Origin: Acanthochlamys bracteata
Taxonomy: Eukaryota > Streptophyta > Magnoliopsida > Pandanales > Velloziaceae
Length of the DNA: 64,000 nucleotides
Direction: 5' to 3'
Assembly: GCA_019914995.1 (NCBI GenBank)
Contig: CM034136.1
Location: 7,907,054-7,971,053, forward strand
The position numbers were made by a program, and so were the translations under genes. Below the pieces are notes generated by a model. It worked only from the letters and a program-made list of their open reading frames with translations, was not told where the DNA came from and ran no database searches. Of this stretch, positions 30,032-42,659 are shown piece by piece (positions within the stretch are counted from its first letter, which is position 1; each line of letters opens with the position of its first letter).

Positions 30032-32921
30032 TTACTTGGCCCTGGATCTTGTTTTCTTTGCTGCTTTACGGTCACACTCCTTGAGTGCTTCATAGAACTC
30101 ATCTATCCATTTAGTGAAACTATCAAGGACCGGGATCAGCTCAGTAGCCCGACTATTAGCAAGCTCAATATCAGCTTCAGTAATCCTTTCCATATCCATA
30201 GGGGCAGGATTCTTACCGGCATCCTCAAGATTCTCTCCTAGTATTTCATGTATTCTTCGAGCATGTTCTTCACACTTTCTTGCAGCTTCATCTGCCCTCT
30301 TTGAACGACAACGATCTTTGCATGGTGTGCTCCAAGCATTTTCTTCCAACTTACTACCAACTTTCACTGCCTTGTTTGAGTTACCACCATCTCTGCTAAG
30401 CATCTCCTCATCAGAATCTGTATTACGAACTATTCAAGATGCATAAAGAGAAGATTAGAACGATATCAACCTATATATTGTTTTCATTGCGTTTAACAGT
30501 GAATTATAAGATAGTTTTTTGCAGACTAGAAATCATTTTATGATGACCAGTACAGAGCACCAACGGGAAGCATTTTTGAACACTATAAGCACCCAAAGGA
30601 GCCCATTTTAAATTGTTTGTACTATTTACTATCATTCCTCAGGTAGGAAGGAATCTCTTTTAATTTCCTAAAAAGAATTATCTTGAGGAGCCAGCTCAAA
30701 GGAAACGAGGGTCAGTTTAAAGCCAACATCCTTACACAGATCTAATTATGCCTTTTTAACTGTCCACTTAGTTAAACCATATCTTTAATTTCTTTCTAGA
30801 AGTTTGCAACAAAAATACAGATATTATGAAGTTTTGGTACAGTTTTATTTTCTCGAGACTTGATATTTTATCACAAGCGGTTTCCTTTTTCTCCAGCATT
30901 GCAACTTCCTTAGCTTGTAAATCCCACAAGCAGTAGCAAACCGAGTCTGCTGGGCGCCACTATGCTACCATCTAAAGATAACATTCTCCAGGACCAAGGA
31001 AACACATATCCCAACCAAAACATGAAGAAAGAAAGTGAAAGAATAAGTGCAATTATGTAAAACCCATGGCAACAAAAAAGTCCTACCTGAATCAGCAGAT
31101 GCATCAGGCATTTCAAAGTCACTCTCATCTATAGAGTCATCTGCATCACTATCTCCGGATTCCAGTAGCTTCTCCTTCCCCTTCTCAGCATTCTTTTCTT
31201 CCTTCATTTCCATTTCTGATACAATATTGTTAAGCTTTGAGTATTAAAAGATCATGGCATAAATGAAAAGCAATTTAAACAAGAAGGCCACATCAGCACT
31301 CAATACATGGATATTTCAAAGGAAATTCAATATCTGTGGACCAGTGGTCCTCTAAGTTCCACCAAAAACAAATTAGGTCCTTAAATATTAGAGAAATGTC
31401 CACTAAGCCCTTTTGCCATTTGAATCAGTTAGTATTTCCAAATCTAAACATTTTGCATAAAATTACATCTTAGGAAACTTAATGACTCATTAGAATTGGA
31501 AAGAATGGCATTCGAGTACTAAAACTTCATTAGGTTGACTACTTGTAAAGAAGGGTAAAGTACTACGCAACTATTTCTTGAACTCTTTAACACGTCCTTA
31601 AAAAATTAACGGCATCAGTAAAACAATAAGATGCCAACTGGTACAGATTACAATAGAGGCCAATTGGTAGAAGACCTATCTTTTAAAATGTTTTTACGGT
31701 GTGAATGAAACATTCAGATCCAACTGGTGTTCACTATCATCGAATCCAAATATTTGCGGAACATTTCACGTGAACTACTTACAGTTACAGAAGGACTTAA
31801 ATTGGCATTGTTCAAACTAATTAAATGATGGAACCAGTCCAAGTTGGACCATAGTGACTAGACTCAACTGACCCAGTGCAGCAACTTTAGAGACCAATTA
31901 GGAAAGAAGAAGGGGTACCTGACTCGGCAGCCATAGCTTTGAGCAGCAATTGGGGCATCTCCACATATGTGAAGGGACCGAAATCGATGCCTGAAAAGGT
32001 ATGCCGGCTCTGCTGCTTTTGTTCCTCGCTGAGAGATGGCGTGAGGGGGAGAACGGCACTCATAGCATCGTAGACATCGCGGTCAAAGGAAGCAGGGAGA
32101 CCGCAGCGCTTCCTGTCTTCTTCTGAGAGGTCCCAATAAGAGAGAGGAACACTGGATGAGATGGCGTTGTAGTTGACGAGGAGAGATTGCCACTTGGCCT
32201 TGCAGTGGACGGAGGACCTGTTGAGGCCAGCGTCCGCGCAGTTTTTGGAGACCATGTTCCACGTCTGGTAGGAGGACAGGGATGTGACCCAGTGCTCGTC
32301 GAGGGAGGCGATCTCATTGAGGAGGATGAGGGTTTCAGGCACAGACCAGGTCGGAGCAGCACGGGAACGGGTGGAGCGCCGGGAAGAGCCTTGCTCCTCA
32401 GCGTCCATCACCATCGTTTGCCTTGTCGCAGGGATTACCATGGGCTCCTTGCCTTTTCTCCTGTATGTTTTCTCACTACTACTACTGATGTTGCTGTTGT
32501 TAGTGTTGATGATGATGTTTCTATCAGAGTCGTTCCTGGAGGTTGAACCAGAAGCAGAGGGAGGAGGAGCAGGGGCGGAGGAGGTGATCAAATTTTTGGA
32601 ATCGTTAAGACTCATGGTATTGTTTGAAATGTTTGAATTGAGACAGAGCGTGAGGGGTTGCGCTGTGGGAGCAGGGAGGGCTAGAGTGATGGGGGATTGT
32701 AGGAGAGATGGGAATTGAGGAGGGAAGCGGGAACTTTGCTGCCGGTGGCGGTGGGTGTTTGATGGCCGGAAAGTTGGGATGAAGCGGTCCCACAATTCCC
32801 TTGCACAGAGAGCCTGCACAATGCACCTCTCTTGCTCTCCTTCTCCCTCCGCCAACCCAAACGCGAAGGAGGAGGAAGAAGAAGCAGAAGACTTGTTGCT
32901 CTTGCTCTTGTTACGAGGCAT
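30032..32921 (-). CDS. Trihelix/Myb-like DNA-binding nuclear protein
   Basis: Three exons, 31919-32921, 31087-31215 and 30032-30429, in phase, giving up to 509 aa. A helical Myb/trihelix-type domain spans about 188-285: PTWSVPETLILLNEIASLDE, then SSYQTWNMVSKNCADAGLNR, CKAKWQSLLVNYNAI, and SYWDLSEEDRKRCGLPASFD. Trp-x(n)-Trp spacing followed by the WDL and FDRDVYD motifs resembles the family I remember for At1g31310/At2g35640 (relatives of trihelix repressor ASR3). The middle is acidic (ESGDSDADDSIDESDFEMPD), and the C-terminus is a charged helix (WIDEFYEALKECDRKAAKKT). Target genes are unknown. The start is doubtful: a TATAAATA sits only 7 bp before the first ATG, so translation may instead begin at Met103 (32615, MSLNDSKN), giving 407 aa. 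Confidence 0.82.
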
Positions 32922-32927
32922 TGCTTA

Positions 32928-32935
32928 TTTATACG
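32928..32935 (-). promoter_or_regulatory. TATA-like motif next to the annotated ATG
   Basis: TATAAATA on the minus strand ends 7 bp before the ATG at 32921. If it is a real TATA box, transcription would start about 30 bp downstream, inside the frame. Confidence 0.4.
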
Positions 32936-34842
32936 CTGCTAGTAGATGATCAAAAATTGGCTAATGTTAAATTTACAGCAATAATATATACATATTTTGA
33001 TTTAATTCAAAAAAAATAAGTAAATTTTAACATAGAAATAGCAAAATTAACAACAATAACAAATTTATAGAGCGAGAAGAGGAATGGTTTAAGGATGAAT
33101 AGAGATGAAATATAGAACAGGGGAGGCAGTCTCTAAGCGCTATCCTAACTAACAACAACCAGCAGCATTATGCACAGGTCCGGTGACCGACAAACAAAAA
33201 ATTTTTAAAAAAAAAAAAAAAAAAAAAAGGATAAAAAACCACCTATAATTAGATAGATAAAAATTAAGTTAGGGACACGAGTCGATCAAACTCTGTACTC
33301 ACAAACCCCTCTTGCATTCATTCGGGGGATCCTATCTCCGGTTCTTGTTCTTGCTCTTGAAGGATCCGAGGGATGATTAGCAGCAGCGTTGTTGTTCTTT
33401 CCGTTCCTTTCCTTTCGGCAACACCGAGAAGGCTGCTAAGGACAACACCAAATCAAGACGAGCAAGGCAACACGCGCGAGTGCTTGCGTTACGCTACAGT
33501 CACTCTGTCACTCCAGTCCTGTTGGTTCAACGTTCATTCAATTGATCTCTCTATCATCGAGACCAATAATTAATAACGACAACATTTCCGCCTGACAAAA
33601 TCAAAGACGCAAAAACACAAGTTCACAACACTTTCAAGCTCTTCTTACCTTAACAAATTTTCATCTAACTAATTACCACACCCAGCTATCCCACTGCGGC
33701 ACTGCCTGAAGCTAAAATGCTTCAAATCACACTGCTATCACTATCACAGAATCATATTTCTATTATTACCATACCATACACCTATTACTTAATTCTTACA
33801 ATATTCGAGTCAACTCGATGTTGCTCGTCTGTCAAAAAACAACCGGCCATAGCTATCGATAGCGATACTGCAATCCCAACAGGGATCGGACGGGGTTTCA
33901 ATCCCCGCCGTGCCCATTTTGCTCTCGAACGAGTACCTTCCACTGAGCGCTCAGCTCTCTTTCATCCTTCTATTACCGACTCATTCGACATTGCCCTTAT
34001 TAGAGGTCATCGGTTGAACCCACCGGGATCTAATGCCTCGCTCAGCGCCTCCTAGCCGCGAGGCAAGAAAAAGGAACAACAAAAGAGAGAATATACAGAG
34101 TCGAATCACCGACAACAAACAGCATCTACATTCAGATGCTGTACATATATCTTCACAAAGATCAAACATACAGACCTATTCTAACCGGTGGCTAGAGATA
34201 CGGTGATACCACAAAAGTTTAAGTACTTGAACTATAACTATTCGTACACTAAATCGATTTTTATAGTCTTACAAAAAAAAAAAAAAAAAAAAAAAAGGAA
34301 GTTGACATGGTATCCATTATATATATAGCAGATATTTCATGGGGATTAAGCACAAACTTCACATACAACACCTCAAAATTATGATACATGAAAGTAATTT
34401 GCAAAATAGAAAGACGTTTGGTGTTTAAACCTAGGATGGAACGACTGCTGCCAATTTCACTTTGGTGATGGGCTTCCTTCACAAATTCGCACATACTGTA
34501 GAAGCAGAACATCCCAGCACTGCCACACAATTTTTAAGCAATAAGAGAACCCTCACATAAACGAACCAAAGCATAAACAACGAACATGTGCATCACAAGC
34601 ACAATACCTAATAAATTGGTAAAGTCCTGAAGGGAAAATTCACTTTGCCTGTAGAAAGTCAGTAGACCATGAACATTATGAAACATAGGACACACATGTA
34701 GTGCAATTTAGGCAGTACAACAGCAACTGTTACCAAGGTATAAGCTTGAAAGTTCTTCTGTAAAAGTACAGCAGCAATAGCAGAAATGAAGGGATGAAAA
34801 GAACTATAATTGGAAAGACATGAAACTTTCAGTAAATTAAAA
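32936..34842. other. Intergenic region
   Basis: Contains pure A tracts at about 33208-33228 and 34275-34298. A moderately GC-richer stretch at about 33840-34080 has an open 112-codon frame on the plus strand without a recognisable domain. No gene supported. Confidence 0.35.
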
Positions 34843-36739
34843 TTAAGGAAACTTAGCGCTCAGTGATATGCAGATACATGCTTGTCCCAATATAAATGGT
34901 AAACCAGATTTTCCCTTTCGCCAGACCTTCAGTCTGATGACACTCAGCGCAAGGATTACACCACCACTCAACACCCCTGTCATCATATTCCTCTCGAGAC
35001 CAAAAATCGCAAGAGGTCCATACCAAACACAAACCCACCTACAAATATTTAAAAAATGAGATTCAGTAATGAGAAGTAAAAGTGTGCGAGAAAAGCAGAA
35101 CAGCACATCCATGAGTAATATTGACGGCAAGAGGATGCTAAAATAGGTGCCATAACTTCATCACCGAAATGATTATGTGCTTACCAAAAGGGATCCCAAA
35201 CAAAAGTCATGAATCTTTTACGCCTTTTCCTTGTTGAGGCATATGATCTTTATTAACATGAGGATTTGAGCTAGAATTTCCAACTGCTGGTTCAGCAGTT
35301 GGTTAGGGTGTGACTGCCCCTTCAGCAAGTTCCTCAGCGTCTGTATACTTCAGAGCAGAGTCGGCCTCAAAACTAGAAGTTTGGACAGTGTTTCTTTTAT
35401 AGGACATAGAAATTGACAACTGCAGAAGAAGCAAATCAAAACAGCAATTAGTGGTTATCTAATTTCGAAAATGATTATTTTTACTTGTGATCACCAGCTT
35501 AACAAAAAAAAAAAAAAAACAAATTAAACTAAAGAGACGAGCCTTAGAAACACCGGAAGGCACCTTATCGTCGCACCTAGGCTAAAAAAAAGAGTTACTA
35601 AGCTGGTTTGATACCCTCCAGGTAAGATCTCTCCCTCAGCAAAGCAATGGGGCATCCATGAAACCGTTGATTAAACTAATACTTCATCTTCCTAAGTAAG
35701 GCTTAGGGCGTGTTTTAAGTGCCCGGAACTCCAGTTCCTCCCGCCGGATTTGGAGTTTCGGAAAGTTTATGTGTTTCAATTGTTCATTGAACTGAGAACT
35801 CCACTTCTATTTTTACTATTCAAAACTCATCAATTTAACTTTTAAAACTCCACTTCCCACTTCCAATCCACTTTCAAATAAAATTAAAATACAAAACTAA
35901 CTCACTTCCAATCCACCTTCCTCTTCCGTGGAACTCCCGTGCATTGAAAACACGCCCTTAGTGTTTGCACGACTTCCCATTTTCCAAGTTCATGAAAGGT
36001 AATTGTTTCTAAGCATATTTAATGGTATTAAAAGTAAATTGTTAAGTTAGAAAGCTGGGGTTTGTTTGTCTTCCTAAATAAATAGAAGTATGCATAAAGA
36101 ATAGAAGCTTAGCTACTAGTTATTTTAGTAAGTTGAACATATGCGAATACCAAGGAAGCGATTGTGAGAGTTGGTATCTATCTTCATCCTCCAGTAGAAA
36201 GAGATATATGATTTGGGATGAGACATAGCTAGAGAGGCAACAGAAGTGAAGCCAACCACTAGATTCCTACAGAGAGTGACTGACAGTAGTTCTTCTTCTT
36301 CTCTCTTTGTCAATACAATCCAAACAAAGGAGGTAGTGGAATTATTAATCTATCTACAATAATAATAATAGAGCGCGCATAACGAATCCAATCCAATACA
36401 ATAGAATTGCTAGTTAGGAAGAAATTATAACAAATATAATTCAAGAGCAGCATTCATCTAAACATAATTCGAAATGTAAGAATAAACAGAGTAGATGGGG
36501 ACAAGAAGAGGAGGAGTATGGTGGGTGCTATAGTTGTTGACATGTTGTTGATGATCTTACCTTATTAATAGAAGAGAGGAGGGAGAGTTTAAGAGGGCGG
36601 CGGAAGAGTTGCTGACGGAGTGATTGCGGCGGAGGAGGAGATTAGGAGGAAGTATGGTGATTGTGGTGGTGGTGTGGTATCGGCGTCGGCGTCGGCGAGG
36701 AGGGAAAAGGGCAGACGACGACTTGAATGTTGCCGGCAT
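34843..36739 (-). CDS. Tentative organelle-targeted small membrane protein (unrecognised)
   Basis: Proposed three-exon model: 36561-36739 (donor AG before GTAAGA), 35185-35247 (acceptor AAAG, donor TTTTG before GTAAGC), 34843-35038 (acceptor TTTGTAG). Phases agree and give 145 aa. The N-terminus is Ser/Arg/Thr-rich with no acidic residue (MPATFKSSSALFPPRRRRRR onward), as in plastid or mitochondrial transit peptides. A basic stretch (TRKRRKRF) is followed by MTFVWDPFWWVCVWYGPLAI and one or two hydrophobic helices (MMTGVLSGGVILALSVIRL). I do not recognise the family. The acceptor of exon 2 is weak, and an alternative exon ending at acceptor 35419 reads LSISMSYKRNTVQTSSFEAD but meets a stop. A 252-bp MITE sits in intron 1. 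Confidence 0.35.
35706..35957. mobile_element. PIF/Harbinger-like (Tourist) MITE, 252 bp
   Basis: Flanked by TTA on both sides (35703-35705 and 35958-35960). The ends are inverted: GGGCGTGTTTTAAGTGCCCG on the left, GGGCGTGTTTTCAATGCACG on the right when reversed. A 3-bp TTA duplication with GG-starting ends fits the PIF/Harbinger superfamily. No coding capacity. Confidence 0.8.
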
Positions 36740-37861
36740 AGCTGGTACTGCTGCTGGTGCAGTAAAGACGTCATCGGAACAAAGTATTGATGGATTGCTT
36801 TGTCGTCGGTGACTGGAATGACAGAGAGAGAGAGAGAGAGCGATCCAAGACGGTGAAGGGAAAGAAGGGGAAGTTGGAGCGCGATCGAAGACTACTCCAG
36901 TCTTGTTGGATGAAGTTTGCATTTCGGAACCTGAAAAAGAGTTCCCTCGCATTTTAAGATTCATCTGATCTGATCTGATCATGGCTCTGGAGACGGTGTA
37001 TTGTGTGACCATTGATTTGGGTATGGGCATGTTTCGAGTTTCAATTTCTACCGTCAAAAATAAAATTTCAATTATTTCACATATTTTAAATATATATTAA
37101 ATTTTAAATTATATTTTTAAAATTATTATATTGTATTTTTATTTTATTTTTTGAAATAACACTAAATTCACATTTTCAAATCTATTTTAAATAATAATTC
37201 AAATTTAAAATAAAAAACAAACCATAACCCTAACCTACGGTTTGAAACACGTCCTCTACACATATATATATATATATATATAATACACATCTATGCTGCT
37301 GCTGTTGAGAAGAAAAACGAATGTGGGTCTTCACCTGAACCAGATCCTCCCTTCTCCATTGTCTTCTTCTTCCGTCTTTTTGTCTCTTTGTTTGTTCGCT
37401 CTTCGCCTAATCTGATCTCATCTTATCACAGCCGTCCAACCATATCAACATTAGATTAAAATCAGATTAGAATTAGATCTAAAAATTGGAAATTTGAATT
37501 CTGGCGCCACAATCGAGATGCTCTCGCTCTTTCTTTCTTTCTTTCAAGTACAGCAGCAGTACGCATGGAGTAGAAAGAGAAAAACGAAAGGCATGCATTT
37601 GACTCACTGATCCAGTCACCGTCGATAGCTAGCGTCTGTGTCTCTCTCTCTCTCCCTCTCTCCCTCGTAGTTCGGAGCTTTCAATCCAATTTCTTCCATC
37701 AATTTCTCAATCAGCTCTCTCTCTCTCTCTCCATCTCTTGTTCGTCTGTCGGCCGGCGTTCATCAGTTCAATGCATTTCAACGGCGTGCATGCTGCTGCT
37801 TTCCCACATCCTAGCAATAGCATAGCTAGCTAACTAAGTCTCTTTCAGCATATACGGTACC
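36740..37861. other. Divergent upstream region of the small membrane gene and TOR1-like
   Basis: Includes an (AT)n microsatellite at about 37260-37282 and CT-rich runs at about 37640-37670 and 37715-37732, probably in the TOR1-like 5' UTR. Confidence 0.5.
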
Positions 37862-40800
37862 ATGAGGGTCGGAGCTGGTGGTGGTAGTAGCAGTAAGAAG
37901 ACCGTGTTCGAGCTGCGGCAGCGCGTCGTCACCTCCCTCAACAAGCTCTCCGACCGCGACACCCACCATCTCGCCGCCGACGAACTCCACCGCCTCGCCT
38001 CCTCTCTCTCCCCCGACGCCGTCGCCCCTTTTCTCTCCTGCATCTCCTCCTCCGACCATGACGACCACAAACCCCCTCTCCGCCGCGAGTGCGTCCGCCT
38101 CGTCGCCTCCCTCGCCCGCGCTCACGGTCCCCTTCTCTTCCCTACCCACCTCTCCAAGATCCTCTCCGCCGTCCTCCTCCCCCGCCTCCGCGACTCCGAC
38201 TCGCTCGTCCAGCAAGCTTGCGTCCAAGCCGCCGGAGCGCTTGCCCTCCACGTCATCGACAAGAGTAATACTAATGCTGCTTTCCTCGCTCTCGTTCGCC
38301 CCCTCTTTGGGGCCCTCGGCGAGCAGAACCGCTACGTCCAGGCCGGGGCAGCTCTCTGCCTCACCGCAGTCATCGACCAATCCACTGTTTCTGCCTCTGC
38401 AAATGCAAACGTAGCGGATGCCATGTCTTTGATGCTCAGCCGTGTGGTGAAGCTGCTCAAGAATCCCCACTTCATGGCCAAACCTGCCCTCACCGACCTC
38501 ATCCGCGGCATCCTCCAGGCCTACGGCGCAACCACTACCCACAGTGCCCTCTCCTCTGCCATCAATTCCCTCCTCCAAGCCCTGAAGAGCACCGACTGGA
38601 CCACACGCAAAGCCACCACTAATGCGCTCGCGGACCTCGCCAACAATGTTTCTACCACTAATACAGGCTCATTGATCTTCAACTTCAAGCCCACCTGCAT
38701 TCGATCCCTTGAATCCTGCCGCTTCGATAAGGTTGGCCTCCTTCCTGTAACTACAATGCCTTAATGCTTCTGCTAGTTGCTGATTAACTGATGATGTGTA
38801 GATGGTGGTAATGTTGATCCCTTCCTTTCTGCTGTACTAGTTTAATATGATATGAGGATGATAACAATAATACCAACTTTGCAGGTGAAACCTGTTAGGG
38901 ATTCCGTCCTCCACGCCATTCAATGCTGGAAAACTCTTCCCGGATCTGATTCCCCTCAACGCTCAGAAGTTGGATCATCCACAAAAGGTGCCACTTCACT
39001 TTCGCTTACTTCTTGTTGATGATAATCAATTCACAAATCTTATCTTATACGTTTGAAGACTATGAGTCCTATGACTCAACTTCTAACATCCTTTCATGGT
39101 TTCTACTGTACGTTAATTATTATTCCTACCTACGACAGAAAATGGGGCTGAGGAATACTCTGATGTGACAAGCATGAGTGATGGTGGATTGAGAGAGAAA
39201 TTCTGGAAGAAGAATGGTCCCAACTCTGTTGCTAGCGGCTATTCTGCAATTTCAACAAGGAAAAGGATCCCATTAGCAGCTCAGATGGTTTTTGCGAACC
39301 AGTCACGGAGACATCAGCAGGACAAGTCCAATGAGTGTGGCGTTGAGATTTTGATCACAAACTCTCACATTGTTCCTACAGTCGATGCATTCCAGAAGGA
39401 ATCTGAAGGAAGTTGCATAACGGAGACTTGGGACAGCATATCTGCAAAGGGGCAAAAGGAGGAGAAAGATAGTAATTACAATTATGATGCAATGGATGAG
39501 AAACCAGATTCCTCCTCTGCATCAAACCTTATAAGTGGCTGCTCAGAAACTAAGCATGTGACTGTTACCCGCAATTACTTTGAGGAAGGCAATTTTGACA
39601 CACTGACAAGGATTAATCTCAGAGCCAAGAGGCAAGCAACTCATCCTGAATGCGAAAGGTTTCAGGAGCGCAAGAGTGTGGACTCCACCGATTTGAACTC
39701 TTCCGCCATGCGTGAGTGCTGGGAACATGCTGCAAATGAGTTGGCCTCCATCAAACAGCAACTGTTACACATTGAAGCAAAGCAATCACAGATGCTGCAG
39801 CTCCTCCAGGTATGTGGTCCTTGCATGATTTGTTGAAGAAGATCTTTGGCAGGGATTTACTTCTTAAAGAATCACTCTATTGATTGAATAACGACTGCAT
39901 CAATAGCAGGGATGCATTTCTTTGCCTTAGATTTGAATCTTATAGATGTTGGATCGGGACAAAGGAAATGGTTTAGAGCTACTTGTAAGAATATTGTATG
40001 TTACAAATGTCACTAAAGATATGCTGAAAGATGGCAATATGTACAAAGAAAATTCGAGGCTTGGTTACTAATCATCTATGCATACACTATTAGCTTTTCG
40101 ACATTAAACATATACAAGATGCATGCTGCTTTTTCTATGCCAGGGCTGTGCTTTCTTTCTTGTTTGTGGAAATTACATATATATGATTGAGACAACTTGC
40201 TTCAAACTTGATATAATCAGGGCTTCATGGTAGACTCAAAAAGTAGTTTGTCAGCCCTACAGCTGAAGGTGCATAATTTTGAGCAAAGTCAGAATAGCAT
40301 TACTTCTCGGTTTCCCAGAGGAAACCAAAGTGTGTCATCTTCTTCGAGAACCTCTAAATGCACACCAGGGCCATCTGTGGATGTTGATTACAAACGTCCT
40401 TCTGTATCGTCCTTGAAAAATATTGACGTATGGGCAGAAACTACATATTTGAAAAGCAGATCAAATACTTCAGCCAAGGATGATGACTTCTGGAAGAACA
40501 CTGCTACAATGAACATGGCCGAAGAAACCAAGGGCTCAAATGATTCTGGAAGAAGAATCCATGATATAACAGGAGCCAAAGAGAACAAGGGCATCCATTC
40601 TGTTCCAGTTCTGAATGCTAGAAACAAGAAGAATGATTCTGAAGGCAGAGTTGGCATTTGGAATCGCATCAAAAGGTACCTATCTGCTGGTGACTTGGAT
40701 TCTGCATATACAGAGGTTCTTAACGCTGGTGACAATCTTTGCCTGATTCAACTTATGGATAGAACTGGTCCAGTCCTGGAAAGGCTTTCACATGAAACAG

Positions 40801-41320
40801 CAGATGAAATTCTTAACATTATGGCAATGCACGTTTCAAACCAAAGCTTCTTGGAGTCTCTAGTCCCCTGGTTACAACAGGCAAGCTTCTGTTTCCTATA
40901 TGCTAGAAATGCAATTTCAAATATGCTTTAAAAAAGTGAGAATGGTCTATGATAAGATGACAAAACCTTGATGATGCAATGGTTGTGCTTTATATTCTTT
41001 GGAGATAACGATATTTCGATATGTTAAAGTCTGTATACAGCTGTAGGGGACTGATCTCATACTACATATTAGATTTCCTTAATTTACTTTGAATTCTTTA
41101 TTTGACTTTATCTGTCTTGCAAATGTGTCAACAGGTTATAGTTTTAAGCAATTCTCCCGATGGAAGACATATCTTTCGTTCTATGAAATCAAACACTAAT
41201 TTTCTGTCAGCGGTTCAGAAGACGGCTGCTTTAGGATTTCATGATCCGGTAGACAGGATATCTGTTCAAGAGCTTGCTTCAAAGTTGTCACAACTGTGGA
41301 GCGACTCACCTAGGAGGTAA
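37862..41320 (+). CDS. TORTIFOLIA1-like microtubule-associated protein
   Basis: Plant-specific ARM/HEAT-repeat protein of the TORTIFOLIA1/SPIRAL2 family, which binds cortical microtubules and controls growth direction and minus-end behaviour. Five exons: 37862-38731, 38885-38987, 39139-39809, 40221-40880, 41135-41320; 829 aa. The N-terminal ARM/TOG-like array covers about 10-320 (FELRQRVVTSLNKLSDRDTH, ECVRLVASLARAHG, VQAGAALCLTAVIDQS, DWTTRKATTNALADLA). The middle is low-complexity and Ser-rich. A second conserved domain near 690-829 begins RVGIWNRIKRYLSAGDLDSA and ends ELASKLSQLWSDSPRR. Intron 4 uses a GC donor (CAACAG followed by GCAAGC); reading straight through it instead gives a stop at about 40931. 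Exon 1 is markedly GC-rich (about 60 percent). The last codons overlap a possible donor (AG before GTAATT), so an additional 3' exon cannot be excluded. Confidence 0.92.
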
Positions 41321-42659
41321 TTTTATATTTCGCTACGATCGGAATTCCTTGATTTTAAACTTTCCATGTTTTATAATACTTTTCAACTGTGTCAGTCATG
41401 CATCAGTAGACCCACTGAACACTGATGATATTTATGCTGTATCATGGTAGAGATCCTAGAGAGGAGTTCATGAGCACCACACGTAGTTTTCTCACGTGTA
41501 GCTGCATGATGTAGAAGTCTTCTGTCCACAAGATTGTGGCAGGTGCTACACCATGTCTTATGTAGTCTCTTTCTATTCATTCCTATCCATTTGAATGGAC
41601 ATGTAACAGTAATAGTGTGACAACTCTTGACTGCTAGCAGTATGTCATAAATGTTCCCATACTGGCGGCTTTAGCTACTACCACATTGTTGATGGAAGTG
41701 AGAATTAGCAAAGATTTGCGACTGTTGAAAGGATATTGTGATACAATTCATAGCTTTAATATGCTAGGAAATCTATGAAAGGTGCTTTCTGTTTCTTGTC
41801 CTAGTGTGTTCGCAAGGTGATTTTTAATATACGTCACTAGTGGATTATTTATGCCTGTTATTTCAGCTTTGCAGCAAAATGGATCAGAGAAGACATTTGA
41901 ATCGAATAAGTTATGCCATTTTGTGTCCCCTGATTTGCGGCCGATGAATATTGAGAAATATCTGCTCTCTGTTGCAGAGGACGTAATTTTTATCTTCTTG
42001 AAGGCCGTCTAGAAAATTCATCGCCTTTAGGAGATCACTTGTCCGTCTTTTTAGACGCTTTTCTTGCTGATGAATTAATTATTCATCCTGCTTGTATACT
42101 AATTTTGGTGTTGGACATCAAAATGAATGGTAACAAGTTCCTGCTTTCCAGAAAATCTTTCTTTGTCTCATTTGTAGCAATGTAGATGTGGCTTTTTGTA
42201 CCCTTTGCATGCTACATATGCTGAAATGCCTTCTAGCAGGGGGAGCCAAGTCAGCTGTTGTCACAAATATCTCTGTGATTGATGTTTAGTGCAACTCCTC
42301 TCTGTATTCTGAAGAAAAAAGATCAACATTGCTGTCAGTGCCCTCTTTGAGAAGATGTTACTGTCATCAGTACACTGAACCATGTATTTTATCCGCGGTT
42401 AATTCTGATAGATGCAAAATTTACTAACATCGACAGAATTTACAAATGAACATCAAAAGAAGGTCCATGTATTATCAACTCAAAAGGACGGCAGACATTC
42501 AATGGCACGTTCTGTTCCAGGAGCAATTCTGACTCGAGTCTTACCTCGGAGACGTTGAAAATATCGGTGGTTGATAGACGGAGCTAAAATATAAATATAT
42601 TTAAATATTTTATGTAAATAGTATAAAAATTAATATAAAAATAAAATAAATATAAAAAT
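41321..42659. other. TOR1-like 3' region
   Basis: 3' UTR and spacer. A possible acceptor near 41978 (GTTGCAG) could belong to an alternative 3' exon. Nothing else seen. Confidence 0.35.

Noticed and set aside
32284-32718. 144-codon ORF antisense to the trihelix gene
   Set aside because: Shadow frame with low-complexity composition.
33717-34055. 112-codon ORF in a GC-richer block, possibly organellar DNA
   Set aside because: No recognisable mitochondrial or plastid gene or RNA motif could be confirmed by eye.
37826-38578. 250-codon ORF antisense to TOR1-like exon 1
   Set aside because: Gly/Glu/Val-rich shadow frame of a GC-rich exon.
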